DNA of 64,000 bases from Streptomyces sp. NBC_01294 (GCF_035917235.1 NZ_CP108423.1:5051501-5115500), one strand, 5' to 3'; shown: positions 9,833-19,492, numbered from the stretch's first letter. Numbers and translations: made by a program. The notes: a model not told the origin generated them from the letters alone.

Positions 9833-11347
9833 TCAGGTGGTGGACGAGGACGGTGACGGCTTCGGCTTCGGGGTCGACTCGGGCTTCGGTGTCGGGCTGG
9901 GCTTCGGCAGGACCGGCTCGACCCACGGAGTGACCGGCTTCAGGTGTTCCGGGCCGCCCGGCGGCGGCTGGCCGATCGACGCCAGGGCCTGCTTCGCCAG
10001 CGGCCCGCGCAGCGGCGAGAAGTGCGGGTTCGTCCGCAGGGCCTCCTGGAAGTGGCGCCGGGCCGACGCCTCGTCGCCGAGGCCGCGCTCGATCACCGCC
10101 CGGTGGTACGCGAAGTCGGCGTTGCGCAGCCCCGGCTCCGTGGCCTTCTTCGCGTACTCCAGCGCCGCCTCGTCCTCGCCCGCCTTGTGCAGCGCCCACC
10201 CCAGCGCGTCCGCGACCTGCATGCTCTTGTGCCGCGACCACTCCTCCGACAGCCGCCGCACCGCCGCCGCCGGATCGCCGTGGTCCGCCTCGTACAGGCC
10301 CAGCAGCACGTCGTCGTCGACGCCGTTCGCGCCGTCCCGGGTCATCATCGAGCCGAGCATGGCGTACGGCGTGCGCGCCTCCTGCTCGCGCCCCAGCGAC
10401 TGCAGCAGCTCGCCCAGTTCCCTCGCCAGCTGCGGCACCGGGGTCCGGCCCAGCGCCATCCGGTAGTCCCGCACCGCTTCCCCGTGGCGCCCCAGCGCGG
10501 CCAGCGCCCGGGCCCGGCCGCCCAGGGCCTCCGCCTGCGCCGGATCCGTCCGCAGCGCGCCCTCGTACTGCCGCAGCGCCTCCACCGCGTCGCCCCGCTC
10601 CCAGGACAGCTCCCCGAGCCGGTACAGCGCGTACGCCTTCTCCGCCGGGGCCTTCGCCGCGCCCGCCGCGTGCTCCATCGCCACCACCGCGTCCTCGCGC
10701 CAGCCGCGGTCCCGGTACACCTGCGAGGCCCTGACGTACGCGGCCAGGCCCGGCCGCAGCTCCAGCAGCAGCTCCATCGCCTTCTGGGCGTCCTTGTAGT
10801 CGCCGAGCCCGGTGTACGCGTCCACCAGCACCGGGTACGCCGTCCACCGCTTCGGCGCCTGCGCCCGTACGAGCTCGCCCCACTTCTTGCCGGTGCCGAA
10901 GTCCCGCCGGGCATTGGCCAGCGCACCCATGCCCGTCATCGCGTCGAAGTTGCCCTTCTCGGCCGGGCGGACCTCCAGCGACCGCTTCAGCGCCTTCTCC
11001 GCCTTCGGGTACCAGCCCGAGTTCGTGGTGCGCCGTGCCTGTTCGAGGTAGGCGGCGCCGAGGACCGCCCACGAGGCGTCGTCGTCCGCGTGCGCCGCGA
11101 GCCACTTCTCCCGGTCCGCCACCAGCGCCGTCAGGTCCACCGCGGCCGCGGGCGCGCCCATGCCCACCGCCGACGCGGCCCGCTCGCTCGGGTCCGGCGG
11201 ACGGGCGTCGTCACCGGTCCGGGCCGGCCGGATCAGCAGGGCCGCGGCGATCAGGACCACGGCGACCGCGGCGGCCACGAGCGTCTTGCGGCCGGTGAAG
11301 GTCACGGGCGGCGCCGGCGTCTGCGATTCCTCGTCGATACGGTCCAT
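9833..11347 (-). CDS. Membrane-anchored TPR protein
   Basis: A 504-residue protein. Residues about 20-40 form a single membrane helix (KTLVAAAVAVVLIAAALLI), followed by about 8 TPR-like units. The Gly/Ala/Tyr spacing is visible in units such as AEKAYALYRLGELSWERGDAVEALRQYEGAL. The tail is Pro/Lys/Ser-rich. TPR arrays scaffold protein-protein contacts, here probably outside the membrane. I chose the ATG at 11347; an alternative ATG at 11377 would add ten residues. It is divergent from the FAD oxidase gene by about 95 bp. Partners are unknown. Confidence 0.8.
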   Translation of the reverse strand: MDRIDEESQTPAPPVTFTGRKTLVAAAVAVVLIAAALLIRPARTGDDARPPDPSERAASAVGMGAPAAAVDLTALVADREKWLAAHADDDASWAVLGAAYLEQARRTTNSGWYPKAEKALKRSLEVRPAEKGNFDAMTGMGALANARRDFGTGKKWGELVRAQAPKRWTAYPVLVDAYTGLGDYKDAQKAMELLLELRPGLAAYVRASQVYRDRGWREDAVVAMEHAAGAAKAPAEKAYALYRLGELSWERGDAVEALRQYEGALRTDPAQAEALGGRARALAALGRHGEAVRDYRMALGRTPVPQLARELGELLQSLGREQEARTPYAMLGSMMTRDGANGVDDDVLLGLYEADHGDPAAAVRRLSEEWSRHKSMQVADALGWALHKAGEDEAALEYAKKATEPGLRNADFAYHRAVIERGLGDEASARRHFQEALRTNPHFSPLRGPLAKQALASIGQPPPGGPEHLKPVTPWVEPVLPKPSPTPKPESTPKPKPSPSSSTT

Positions 11348-11443
11348 GGGGTCACTGTGCGTCAATATGAAGAGCATGCCGGGGTGTCCGAAGAGGGGCG
11401 CGGGCGTGTTCACACCGATGGCCCCGGGTGCCACGCTGGTCCC

Positions 11444-12826
11444 ATGGATGACGATCTCTTCGCACGTCTGCGGACGAGCCTGCTGGCCGGCCTCCCCGCC
11501 GAGGCGCTGCTCACCGATCCCCAGGTCACCACCTCCTACGCCACCGACATGGCCAGCTTCTGCGCCGCCGGCACCCCGGCCGCCGTCGTCCTGCCCCGGA
11601 CCGTCGAACAGGTCCAGCACGTCCTGCGCACCGCCACCGCCCTACGGATCCCCGTCGTCCCGCAGGGTGCCCGTACGGGCCTGTCGGGCGGCGCCAACGC
11701 CTCCGACGGCTGCATCGTGCTGTCCCTCGTGAAGATGGACCGGATCCTGGAGATCAGCGCCGTCGACCGGATCGCCGTCGTCGAGCCGGGCGTGGTGAAC
11801 GCCGTCCTCTCACGGGCCGTCGCCGAACGGGGCCTGTACTACCCGCCCGACCCCTCCAGCTGGGAGCAGTGCACCATCGGCGGCAACATCGGCACCGCCT
11901 CGGGGGGCCTGTGCTGCGTCAAGTACGGGGTCACCGCCGAGTACGTGCTCGGCCTCGACGTGGTCCTCGCCGACGGGCGGCTGCTGCGCACGGGCCGGCG
12001 CACCGCCAAGGGCGTCGCCGGATATGACCTCACCCGGCTCTTCGTGGGCTCCGAGGGCAGCCTGGGCGTCGTCGTCCAGGCCGTGCTCGCCCTGCGGCCC
12101 GCGCCGCCCCGGCAGCTGGCGCTGGCCGCCGAGTTCCCCTCCGTCGCGGCCGCCTGCGAGGCCGTCTGCGCCGTCATGGAGGCGGGCCTGACCCCCTCCC
12201 TGCTGGAACTGATGGACCGCACGACCGTCCGGGCCGTCAACGCGCTCGGCAGGATGGGCCTGCCAGAGGCCACCGAGGCCCTGCTCCTGGCCGCCTTCGA
12301 CACCCCGCACGCCCCCGAGGACCTCGCGGCCGTGGGGGAGCTGTGCACGGCCGCCGGGGCCACCGCCGTCGTGCCCGCCGAGGACGAGGCGGAGTCGGAA
12401 CTGCTGCTCCAGGCCCGCCGGATGTCCTTCCCCGCGCTGGAGGCCCTGCGGCCCGCGACGATGATCGACGACGTGTGCGTCCCGCGCTCGCGGCTCGGCG
12501 AGATGCTCGACGGGACGGCCGCCATCGCCCGCGCCCACGACCTGCTCATCGGGGTCTGCGCGCACGCGGGCGACGGCAACACCCACCCGATCGTCTGCTT
12601 CGACCCCGCCGACGAGGACGAGACGCGGCGGGCCCGGCAGTCCTTCGGGGAGATCATGGCGCTGGGCCTCGCCCTCGGCGGGACCATCACCGGCGAACAC
12701 GGGGTCGGCGTGCTGAAGAAGGAGTGGCTGGCCCGCGAACTCGGCCCGGTGGGACTGGAGATGCAGCGCGCCGTCAAGCAGGCCTTCGACCCGCTGGGGC
12801 TGCTCAACCCGGGCAAGCTCTTCTGA
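11444..12826 (+). CDS. FAD-linked oxidase of the glycolate oxidase (GlcD) family
   Basis: A 460-residue flavoprotein. The N-terminal FAD-binding PCMH domain contains the pyrophosphate loop (PVVPQGARTGLSGGANAS, about 65-85) and TIGGNIGTASGGLCCVKYG. The C-terminal domain carries HAGDGNTHP (about 370) and ends with a GEHGVGVLKK motif and NPGKLF, all typical of GlcD and D-lactate dehydrogenases. It should oxidise a 2-hydroxy acid such as glycolate or D-lactate. The ATG start follows the divergent promoter region with the TPR gene. It stands alone, without glcE/glcF partners. Confidence 0.92.
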   Translation: MDDDLFARLRTSLLAGLPAEALLTDPQVTTSYATDMASFCAAGTPAAVVLPRTVEQVQHVLRTATALRIPVVPQGARTGLSGGANASDGCIVLSLVKMDRILEISAVDRIAVVEPGVVNAVLSRAVAERGLYYPPDPSSWEQCTIGGNIGTASGGLCCVKYGVTAEYVLGLDVVLADGRLLRTGRRTAKGVAGYDLTRLFVGSEGSLGVVVQAVLALRPAPPRQLALAAEFPSVAAACEAVCAVMEAGLTPSLLELMDRTTVRAVNALGRMGLPEATEALLLAAFDTPHAPEDLAAVGELCTAAGATAVVPAEDEAESELLLQARRMSFPALEALRPATMIDDVCVPRSRLGEMLDGTAAIARAHDLLIGVCAHAGDGNTHPIVCFDPADEDETRRARQSFGEIMALGLALGGTITGEHGVGVLKKEWLARELGPVGLEMQRAVKQAFDPLGLLNPGKLF

Positions 12827-12850
12827 CCGTACGAGGTCGGGGCGGCGGGG

Positions 12851-12913
12851 CCGCTCGGGGGGACCGGGCCGCTCGGGGGGACCGGGGGGACCGGGGGGAC
12901 CGGGGGGACCGGG
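12851..12913. repeat. 18-bp/9-bp G-rich tandem repeat
   Basis: Two 18-bp units (ccgctcggggggaccggg) are followed by three 9-bp units (gggaccggg), in the short gap between convergent genes. The runs of G could form a quadruplex on the plus strand; nothing further is evident. Confidence 0.8.
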
Positions 12914-12939
12914 GCGGCCGGGTCCGGAGGTGCCCGGCA

Positions 12940-13419
12940 TCAGAGGTCCCCGTCCGCCGACTCGTCCGACGGCCACGGATCCCGCAGCCACAGGTCGTCG
13001 GCCGGGGTGGGGGTGAGCAGCTCGGCCAGCGCCGCGTCCAGGCCGAGCCGTTCGGACTCGCTGCCGGGCGGGACCACGCGCAGGGTGCGCTCCAGCCAGG
13101 CCGAAACGGAGACGGCGGGGGCCTCCAGGAGGGCATCGCCGTCGGGGGAGCTGAGCGCCATGCAGAGCACGGCCTTGTTGTCGACCTTCGTCGGCCAGAT
13201 CCGGACGTCGCCGTGGCCGCACGGGCGGAACACCCCCTCGACGAGCAGCTCGCGGGCGAAGGTCCAGTTGACCGGGGTGTTGGAGCCGGTGTGGAAGGTG
13301 ATGTGGACGGCGTACGGGTCGTCCGTCAGGTAGAGGAGCCGGGCGGGGACGGGGATGCTGCGCTCGGGGGACAGGACCAGCTTCAGTTCCAGCTCGCGCT
13401 CGATGACGGGGTGGTGCAT
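12940..13419 (-). CDS. ssgG: SsgA-like sporulation/cell-division regulator, probably SsgG
   Basis: A 159-residue SALP family protein, found only in morphologically complex actinomycetes. The family core is clear: an N-terminal VIERELELKLVLSPERSIPVPARLLY, the HITFHTGSNTPVNWTFARELL stretch and GDVRIWPT. SALPs direct septum placement, peptidoglycan remodelling and autolysis during sporulation. I assign SsgG because it sits two genes from hppD next to a GlcD-like oxidase, as I recall for S. coelicolor ssgG; the paralogue name therefore rests on gene order. The ATG at 13419 gives a family-sized protein; longer upstream starts have no support. Confidence 0.75.
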   Translation of the reverse strand: MHHPVIERELELKLVLSPERSIPVPARLLYLTDDPYAVHITFHTGSNTPVNWTFARELLVEGVFRPCGHGDVRIWPTKVDNKAVLCMALSSPDGDALLEAPAVSVSAWLERTLRVVPPGSESERLGLDAALAELLTPTPADDLWLRDPWPSDESADGDL

Positions 13420-13675
13420 GACGGCCTCACTTCGGTTCGGTGCGTGGGGCCGGATGGCACCCCACACCCGAAGAGAGCGCCGATGCGCCCGGGTATGACG
13501 CGACTCGGGCGAGGAAGCGAAAGTTGGCTTGATTCTGTCGGGTGACCGGAAATAGCCGCATGCCCGAGTTTCGCTCGAAGGTTGACAATCTCCCGTTACC
13601 GGACCTGTCGGGGGGTGGTTCTTGGCTATGGTCCTGCCCTGCACATGCCTCAAGCCACGATCGGAGTTGGGGACA

Positions 13676-15325
13676 TTGACGGCCTCCCCTGGTGACGGCG
13701 AGCACGCGGCCCGCGAGGGCTACTACCCCGATCCGTCCATCCCCGGGTACATCCGGTACTGGAACGGAGCGGGCTGGGTTCCGGGTACGAGCCGCCCTGC
13801 CGCGGCTTCGGCGCCTGCCGCGCAGGCGGCTCCTGCGCCCGTGCCCGCTCCTGTGCCCGCACCCGTGCCCGCCCCTGCTCCGGTCGCCGCACCCGTGTCC
13901 CCCGTCGCCCAGGTCTCCCCGTTCTTCGCGGCCTCCCGCGCCTCCCGCCCCGACGAGACGGGGCCGGTGTTCCTGGACGAGACCTCCGTGACCGAGGCGC
14001 TGCCGGAGCCCGCCCCCGGCCCGGGCGCCGTGTCCTCCGACGCCTCCGCCTCCGGCTCCGCTTCTGCTGCCGTCGCCGAGCCCGTGGTGTGGCAGGCCGA
14101 CCCCCTGCACCAGGCCGGCTTCGGCGGGCCCCGCGACCACCGGGTGTCGTGGGGCAGCCCGCCGGAGCCCGAGGCCGGGCCCGGCTCCGCGCGGTCGGCC
14201 GGGATCTCCCTGGCCCGTACGGCGGCTGCCGCGGCGGCGCCCGCGAGACTCCCCGCGCAGGCCCCCGTGCAGGCCCCCGTGCAGGCCTCCGTGCAGGCCC
14301 CCGCGGGAGCTGCGGGGATCCTGTCGGCGCGTTCCCCGGCCGCCCAGCGCCCGGCCCAGGCCGCACCGGCCCAGGCCGCACCGGCCCAGGCCGCTCCCGC
14401 CCCGAACGTTGCCGCCCCCGCCACCCGGCCCCCGGCTCCGCAGTGGCCCGACGCCCCCGGAGCCGGCGGGTCCGGGCTCACGTCCTCCTGGCCCGAGGCG
14501 GCCGCCGCCCCCGCGCCGTCCCGGCCCCAGGCGCCCGCCGCACCGGCGAGCCGGAAGCCCCGGAGCTCCGAGGCCCTGCGGCGCGGCCCCGCCCCCGCCG
14601 AGCCCGCAGCGACTGCCCGCCCCGCCGCCGCCGAGCCCGCCGCGACCCCGCGCCCCGAGGTGTGGGCTCCCCGGCCCGCGGGGGTCCGCCCGAAGGTGCC
14701 GCTCCCCGCCGCGACCGCCCCGGCGGAGCCCCGGCCCCGGACCTGGGAGCCGCGCGGAGGCGAGGGGGCCCGCCCCGGCGCCTCTTCCTCCGCCTCCGCC
14801 TCCCGCCCGGCGGGCACCGGTACGCCCCGGGCCGTGTTCGAGCGGATGGCCGAACGGGCCGCGCGCCCCGCCGGGCTGACCCGCCGGGCCGTGGCCCGCG
14901 CCCTGGACTCCCTCGTCTACGCCGCCGTCGCGGCGGGGGTCGCCCGGCTCCTCCTGCCCGAGGCGACCGCCCACGTACAGGCCAAGGTGGACGCCGCCCG
15001 GGCGAGCGGCCGCACCACCACCGTCTGGCTCTTCGACGGGACCATCGCCGGCCACGTGGGCCTGGTCCTCGGCGCGGTCCTCCTCTTCGGGATCCTGTAC
15101 GAGGCGCTGCCCACGGCCCGTTGGGGCCGCACCCCGGGCAAGAAGCTGCTCGGTGTCCGGGTGCTGGCCGCCTCCACCCAGCGCCCGCCCTCCTTCGGCG
15201 CGGCCCTGCGCCGCTGGCTCATGTACGCCTTCCTGGGCCTCCCCGGCAGCCTCTGGTGCCTCGTGGACCGCCCGAGCCGCCAGGGCTGGCACGACAAGGC
15301 GGCCAAGACGTACGTGGCCCGCTAG
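13676..15325 (+). CDS. DUF2510/RDD-family membrane protein
   Basis: About 549 residues in three parts. An N-terminal DUF2510 motif (YYPDPSIPGYIRYWNGAGW, about residues 13-31) is followed by a very long Pro/Ala-rich disordered linker (about 40-400). The C-terminal RDD domain has about three membrane helices and ends with an Arg-Arg-Trp and WHDKAAKTYV signature. RDD proteins are small membrane proteins, some of which exchange Na+ or protons. The start is uncertain: TTG 13676 is preceded by ttgggga and matches the DUF2510 position, but TTG 13622 and ATG 13628 are in frame. It lies divergent from ssgG, suggesting shared developmental control. Confidence 0.75.
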   Translation: MTASPGDGEHAAREGYYPDPSIPGYIRYWNGAGWVPGTSRPAAASAPAAQAAPAPVPAPVPAPVPAPAPVAAPVSPVAQVSPFFAASRASRPDETGPVFLDETSVTEALPEPAPGPGAVSSDASASGSASAAVAEPVVWQADPLHQAGFGGPRDHRVSWGSPPEPEAGPGSARSAGISLARTAAAAAAPARLPAQAPVQAPVQASVQAPAGAAGILSARSPAAQRPAQAAPAQAAPAQAAPAPNVAAPATRPPAPQWPDAPGAGGSGLTSSWPEAAAAPAPSRPQAPAAPASRKPRSSEALRRGPAPAEPAATARPAAAEPAATPRPEVWAPRPAGVRPKVPLPAATAPAEPRPRTWEPRGGEGARPGASSSASASRPAGTGTPRAVFERMAERAARPAGLTRRAVARALDSLVYAAVAAGVARLLLPEATAHVQAKVDAARASGRTTTVWLFDGTIAGHVGLVLGAVLLFGILYEALPTARWGRTPGKKLLGVRVLAASTQRPPSFGAALRRWLMYAFLGLPGSLWCLVDRPSRQGWHDKAAKTYVAR

Positions 15326-15414
15326 GGCGTGTCTTCGGGGCGCCGTGGCGGGCCCCTCCCCCGGATGGACGCGGTCCCGTTGCGGGGTCGGCGGAGCCGG
15401 GTTCGACTCGGGCC

Positions 15415-16146
15415 ATGAGTACCGACCAGCCGCCGCCGGGCCAGCCGCCCGAGGACGACCCGTTCCTCAAGAAGCCCCAGGAGCCGACGCCTCCGTCGGG
15501 CGGTTCGCCGTACGGCCCGCCGCCCGGAAGCGGAGGTACGCCGCCCCCGCCTCCCGGAGGCGCGGGCGGCGGCGGGGGATATCCGCCCCCGCCGCCCCCG
15601 TACGGCGGTGGCGGCGACCCGTACGGCAGTGGCGGCGGCTACGGCATGCCCGATCCGCTCGCCGGGATGCCCCCGCTCGCGGACTTCGGCAAGCGGCTGG
15701 CCGCGCGCATCATCGACGTGCTGATCGTCGCCGTCCCGCTGGCGCTCATCCAGCTGGCCTTCGGCACGAGCCGGTACCGCTTCGAGACGGACCAGGGCGA
15801 GGACGTCAGCGAACTCATCGCCAAGTCGTACAGCGGCACCGGTCTGGTGATGACCCTGATCGCGATCGTCGCGTACCTCGGCTACGACTGGTGGTTCACG
15901 CAGAAGAGCGGACAGACGGTCGGCAAGCGGGCGTTGGGGATGCGCGTCGCGATGCTCAACGACGGCAGCGTGCCCAACTCCGGCGCGTCCCTGGGCCGCG
16001 CCGCGGTGCTCTGGCTGCCGACCCTGCTCTGCTGCCCCTGCCTGTGGCCGATCGCGCTGATCGTCTCGATCCTCGTCGACAAGCCGTACAAGCAGGGCCT
16101 GCACGACAAGGTCGGCAAGACGGTGGTGGTCCAGGCCACCGGCTAG
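15415..16146 (+). CDS. RDD-family membrane protein
   Basis: A 243-residue protein with a Pro/Gly/Tyr-rich N-terminal 85 residues (PYGPPPGSGG-type repeats), then an RDD domain. The domain begins GKRLAARIIDVLIVAVPLAL and contains YDWWFTQKSGQTVGKRALGMRV. It ends with a Cys-rich helix (LLCCPCLW) and KPYKQGLHDKVGKTVVV. It is a paralogue of the preceding gene's C-terminal half, 89 bp downstream on the same strand, so the two probably form an operon. Its role in the membrane is unknown. A long perfect hairpin follows. Confidence 0.85.
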   Translation: MSTDQPPPGQPPEDDPFLKKPQEPTPPSGGSPYGPPPGSGGTPPPPPGGAGGGGGYPPPPPPYGGGGDPYGSGGGYGMPDPLAGMPPLADFGKRLAARIIDVLIVAVPLALIQLAFGTSRYRFETDQGEDVSELIAKSYSGTGLVMTLIAIVAYLGYDWWFTQKSGQTVGKRALGMRVAMLNDGSVPNSGASLGRAAVLWLPTLLCCPCLWPIALIVSILVDKPYKQGLHDKVGKTVVVQATG

Positions 16147-16162
16147 CACGTACGCGGCGCAG

Positions 16163-16207
16163 CGCGGCGCGGGCGGCCGTCCCTCCGGGGAGGCCGCCCG
16201 CGCCGCG
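16163..16207. terminator. Strong hairpin terminator after the RDD genes
   Basis: A perfect 16-bp GC stem (16163-16178 with 16192-16207) and 13-nt loop lie between convergent genes. Confidence 0.75.
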
Positions 16208-16211
16208 TCGC

Positions 16212-16299
16212 GCACCGACGGCGTACGGACCGCGCACCGACGGCGTACGGACCGCGCACCGACGGCGTACGGACCGCGCACCGACGGCGTACCGACCGC
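16212..16299. repeat. 22-bp tandem direct repeat, four copies
   Basis: Four head-to-tail units of gcaccgacggcgtacggaccgc start at 16212, 16234, 16256 and 16278. The first three are identical and the last has one change. A degenerate fragment continues to about 16315. The period equals two helical turns. It is intergenic, between convergent genes and immediately after a terminator. Confidence 0.9.
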
Positions 16300-16325
16300 G
16301 CGCCGACCGCGTGGCCGGCGAAAGC

Positions 16326-16631
16326 TCAGTGGTGGACGGGGTGTTCGGCCGTGGCCGTCCGGGGTTCGGGCACCTGGGCGGCCGGCGTCGCGTCCCCGTG
16401 GGAAGCGGAGGGCGCGGGGGCCGCGGGAGCGCCCGCACGGGCCGCGTGGCGGCCACGACGCCTCGGCATGGGCACCGTGAGGGCGACGAGCAGACCCAGG
16501 GCGAGCGCGGCGGCGGAGATGACCGCGACTCCGAGCCCGGTGCTCGTCTGCGAGAGCAGCAGCATGGCGATCGTCGACACGATGACCGTGGCGGACCCGT
16601 AGGCGAGCTGTGCGGCAGTCGGACGCGGCAT
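16326..16631 (-). CDS. Small two-helix membrane protein, unrecognised
   Basis: 101 residues. Two hydrophobic helices (about 10-28 and 33-53) are separated by a short loop and followed by a basic stretch (MPRRRGRHAARAG) and a disordered Ala/Pro/His tail. The topology suggests an integral membrane protein with a cytoplasmic tail. I do not recognise a family. A ctcccctccc-type sequence upstream on the plus strand provides a good ribosome-binding site on the minus strand (ggaggggag) before the ATG. Confidence 0.65.
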   Translation of the reverse strand: MPRPTAAQLAYGSATVIVSTIAMLLLSQTSTGLGVAVISAAALALGLLVALTVPMPRRRGRHAARAGAPAAPAPSASHGDATPAAQVPEPRTATAEHPVHH

Positions 16632-17045
16632 GGCGGTATCCGTCCTCGGGAGGGGAGGGGGAGTCGGCTCAACAGGTCGCGCGTCAAGTGACTCTATGAC
16701 GGGAGATGCCCGAGAGGAACCGCCGGTAAGCGTGACCTAACACACGGTGCCGGAGCACGGGGGGCGCACGGGGTCATTTCCCGCGCCCGCGACAGGGGGC
16801 GAATCCGGACGGGACGGACCGGGGGAGCGGCCGGGAAGCGCCCTTCGCCCCGGATGGCAGCAGAACGTCCGGATACCGGAACTGCCTGACCGCATAGTGC
16901 AGTTGTAAGGGACAAGTCAAGGTCTGTCTTTTCTTGCTTCCCTCCGGTCAAATGTCGTCACTTGAGACGCGCGCCGCGCGGAACCCCCCGCTCCTATGGA
17001 GAAGTTCCGACCTACGTCGCGGCCGCGGGAGGGGAACGACGTCAA
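16632..17045 (+). promoter_or_regulatory. Long non-coding upstream region of the M6 protease gene
   Basis: About 400 bp without a convincing gene. The part from 16890 to 16960 is AT-richer (ggacaagtcaaggtctgtcttttcttg-like sequence in pieces) and is the likely promoter. A strong Shine-Dalgarno (ggaggggaac) sits just before the GTG at 17046. Small open frames in it have random-looking composition. Secreted protease genes in Streptomyces often have such long, developmentally controlled upstream regions; no specific operator was identified. Confidence 0.4.
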
Positions 17046-19466
17046 GTGACCAGCAATTCAGCCAGACGGCGTGCGATGCGTGCTGCCGCCGTCACCGTGA
17101 CCATGGCCGCGTGCGCGACCAGCGCGACCTTCTTCAGCGTCACCGCGGCCCAGGCGGAGGACAAGGGCGCCGCCCGGACCCTCGCCCCCGCAGCCGACCG
17201 GCAGGACCCGACCGCTCCTGCCAAGGTCGTCGAGCACGACCTCAAGGGTCCCTTCAGCGAGCAGCAGGCGCAGCAGCGCGAGGCCGCCCTGGAGCAGGTC
17301 CTGACGGGCAAGAAGGACGTCGAGCAGCGTGGCGCCTCCAAGGTCGTCAAGCTCGACGACAAGAAGTACGTCGAGCTCGGCCGCGAGAAGACCGACAAGA
17401 TCTTCACGATTCTCGTCGAGTTCGGCGACCAGGTCGACGACACGACCATGTTCGACCCGGACGGCCCCGGCCCCAAGCCGGCCGTTCCGAAGTTCGGCGG
17501 CACCCCCGGTCCGCTGCACAACACGATCGCCGAGCCGGACCGCGCCAAGGACAACAGCACCGCCTGGCGCAAGGACTTCAGCCGCGCGTACTTCCAGGAC
17601 CTGTACTTCGCCACGGGCGAGGGCAAGGACTCGCTGAAGACCTACTACGAGAAGACCTCCTCGGGCCGTTACTCGGTCGAGGGCGAGGTCTCCGACTGGG
17701 TCAAGGTCCCGTACAACGAGGGCCGTTACGGCTCCAACTACTGCGGCCAGAGCAACTGCGCCAACGTGTGGGACACCGTCAAGGACGGCGTCGCCGCCTG
17801 GACCGAGGCCCAGAAGAAGGCCGGGAAGACCGACGCGCAGATCAAGGCGCAGCTGTCCCAGTACGACCAGTGGGACCGCTACGACTTCGACGCCGACGGC
17901 AACTTCAACGAGTCCGACGGCTACATCGACCACTTCCAGATCGTCCACGCGGGCGAGGACGAGTCCGCCGGCGGCGGCGTGCAGGGCACGCACGCCCTGT
18001 GGGCGCACCGCTGGTACGCCTACGGCACCGCGGCCGGCAAGACCGGCCCGGACAACAACAAGGCCGGCGGCACCCAGATCGGCGACACCGGCATCTGGGT
18101 CGGCGACTACACGATGCAGCCCGAGAACGGCGGCCTCGGCGTCTTCGCGCACGAGTACGGCCACGACCTCGGCCTGCCCGACCTCTACGACACCTCCGGT
18201 GGCGGCGAGAACGGCGTCGGCTTCTGGTCCCTGATGTCGGCCGGCTCCTGGCTCGGCACCGGCAAGGACTCCATAGGCGACCTCCCGGGCGACATGACCG
18301 CCTGGGACAAGCTCCAGCTGGGCTGGCTGAACTACGACACGGCGAAGGCCGCGACGAAGTCCACCCACAAGCTGGGCGTGTCGGCGTTCAACACCAAGGA
18401 CAAGCAGGCGCTCGTCGTCGAGCTGCCGAAGAAGCAGGTCAAGACCGAGGTCGTCGCGCCCGCCGAGGGTTCCACCCAGTGGTGGAGCAACATGGGTGAC
18501 GACCTCAAGAACACCCTGACCCGCTCGGTCGACCTGACCGGCAAGACGTCCGCCGCACTGTCCCTCAAGGGCTGGTGGGACATCGAGGCCGACTACGACT
18601 ACCTCTACACCGAGGTGTCCACGGACGGCGGCGCCAACTGGACCGCCCTCGCCGGCACCGCCGACGGCACGGCCCTCCCGGCCGACGCCTCCGGCAGCCC
18701 GTCGCTGACCGGTGTCTCCGAGGCCTGGAAGAACCTGAACTTCCCCCTCGACGCCTACGCGGGCAAGAAGATCGACCTCCGCTTCCGCTACCAGACGGAC
18801 GGCGGCGCGGGCGGCAAGGGCTTCACGGCCGACGCCGTCACCCTCACCGCGGACGGCTCCCCGCTGTTCACCGACGGCGCCGAGAACGGCGACAACGGCT
18901 GGACCGGCAAGGGCTTCTCGCGCATCGGCGCCAGCTTCTCCAAGGAGTACGCGCAGTACTACCTGGCCGAGAACCGTCGCTACGTCTCGTACGACAAGAC
19001 CCTCAAGGTCGGCCCGTACAACTTCGGCTTCGGCAACACCCGTCCGGACTGGGTCGAGCACTACCCGTACCAGGACGGCCTGCTGATCTGGCAGTGGGAC
19101 ACCTCCCAGAAGGACAACAACACCAGCGCCCACCCGGGCCAGGGTCTGATCCTGCCGATCGACGCCAACGCCAAGCCCATGAAGTGGGCGGACGGCACCC
19201 TGCTCCGCAACAAGATCCAGCCGTACGACGCCACCTTCAGCGCGTACTCGACGGACGCCTTCACCCTGCACAAGAACGGCGAGTCGCTGTTCCTGAAGCC
19301 GAAGCCCACGAACCTGGTCTTCGACGACCACAAGGGCAAGTACTACTACGACGAGAACCCGACCGGATCGGTGAAGGTCACTGACACCAACACCAAGATC
19401 AAGATCCTGAAGGAGACCTACGACGGTGAAGTCATGACCGTCGAGGTGGGTCCCTCGAAGAAGTAA
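17046..19466 (+). CDS. Secreted M6-family metalloprotease (immune inhibitor A-like)
   Basis: An 806-residue exported protease. A signal peptide covers residues about 1-36 (basic start RRRAMRAAA, hydrophobic core, Ala-Gln-Ala cleavage). The catalytic zinc motif HEYGHDLGLPDLYD begins at residue 369 (HExxH plus the third ligand region), preceded by large M6 prodomain-like sequences. MAM/VEG-type beta domains follow, containing repeated 'TADAVTLTADGSPLFTDGAE' style stretches. InhA proteases degrade extracellular proteins. I chose the GTG at 17046 for its strong ribosome-binding site and because the signal peptide follows at once. It is monocistronic with a terminator behind it. Confidence 0.93.
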   Translation: MTSNSARRRAMRAAAVTVTMAACATSATFFSVTAAQAEDKGAARTLAPAADRQDPTAPAKVVEHDLKGPFSEQQAQQREAALEQVLTGKKDVEQRGASKVVKLDDKKYVELGREKTDKIFTILVEFGDQVDDTTMFDPDGPGPKPAVPKFGGTPGPLHNTIAEPDRAKDNSTAWRKDFSRAYFQDLYFATGEGKDSLKTYYEKTSSGRYSVEGEVSDWVKVPYNEGRYGSNYCGQSNCANVWDTVKDGVAAWTEAQKKAGKTDAQIKAQLSQYDQWDRYDFDADGNFNESDGYIDHFQIVHAGEDESAGGGVQGTHALWAHRWYAYGTAAGKTGPDNNKAGGTQIGDTGIWVGDYTMQPENGGLGVFAHEYGHDLGLPDLYDTSGGGENGVGFWSLMSAGSWLGTGKDSIGDLPGDMTAWDKLQLGWLNYDTAKAATKSTHKLGVSAFNTKDKQALVVELPKKQVKTEVVAPAEGSTQWWSNMGDDLKNTLTRSVDLTGKTSAALSLKGWWDIEADYDYLYTEVSTDGGANWTALAGTADGTALPADASGSPSLTGVSEAWKNLNFPLDAYAGKKIDLRFRYQTDGGAGGKGFTADAVTLTADGSPLFTDGAENGDNGWTGKGFSRIGASFSKEYAQYYLAENRRYVSYDKTLKVGPYNFGFGNTRPDWVEHYPYQDGLLIWQWDTSQKDNNTSAHPGQGLILPIDANAKPMKWADGTLLRNKIQPYDATFSAYSTDAFTLHKNGESLFLKPKPTNLVFDDHKGKYYYDENPTGSVKVTDTNTKIKILKETYDGEVMTVEVGPSKK

Positions 19467-19492
19467 TTCGGTAAAACCGCAGGTCAAAACAT

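Noticed and set aside
16212..16299. A CRISPR array
   Set aside because: The 22-bp units are contiguous with no spacers and no cas genes are near.
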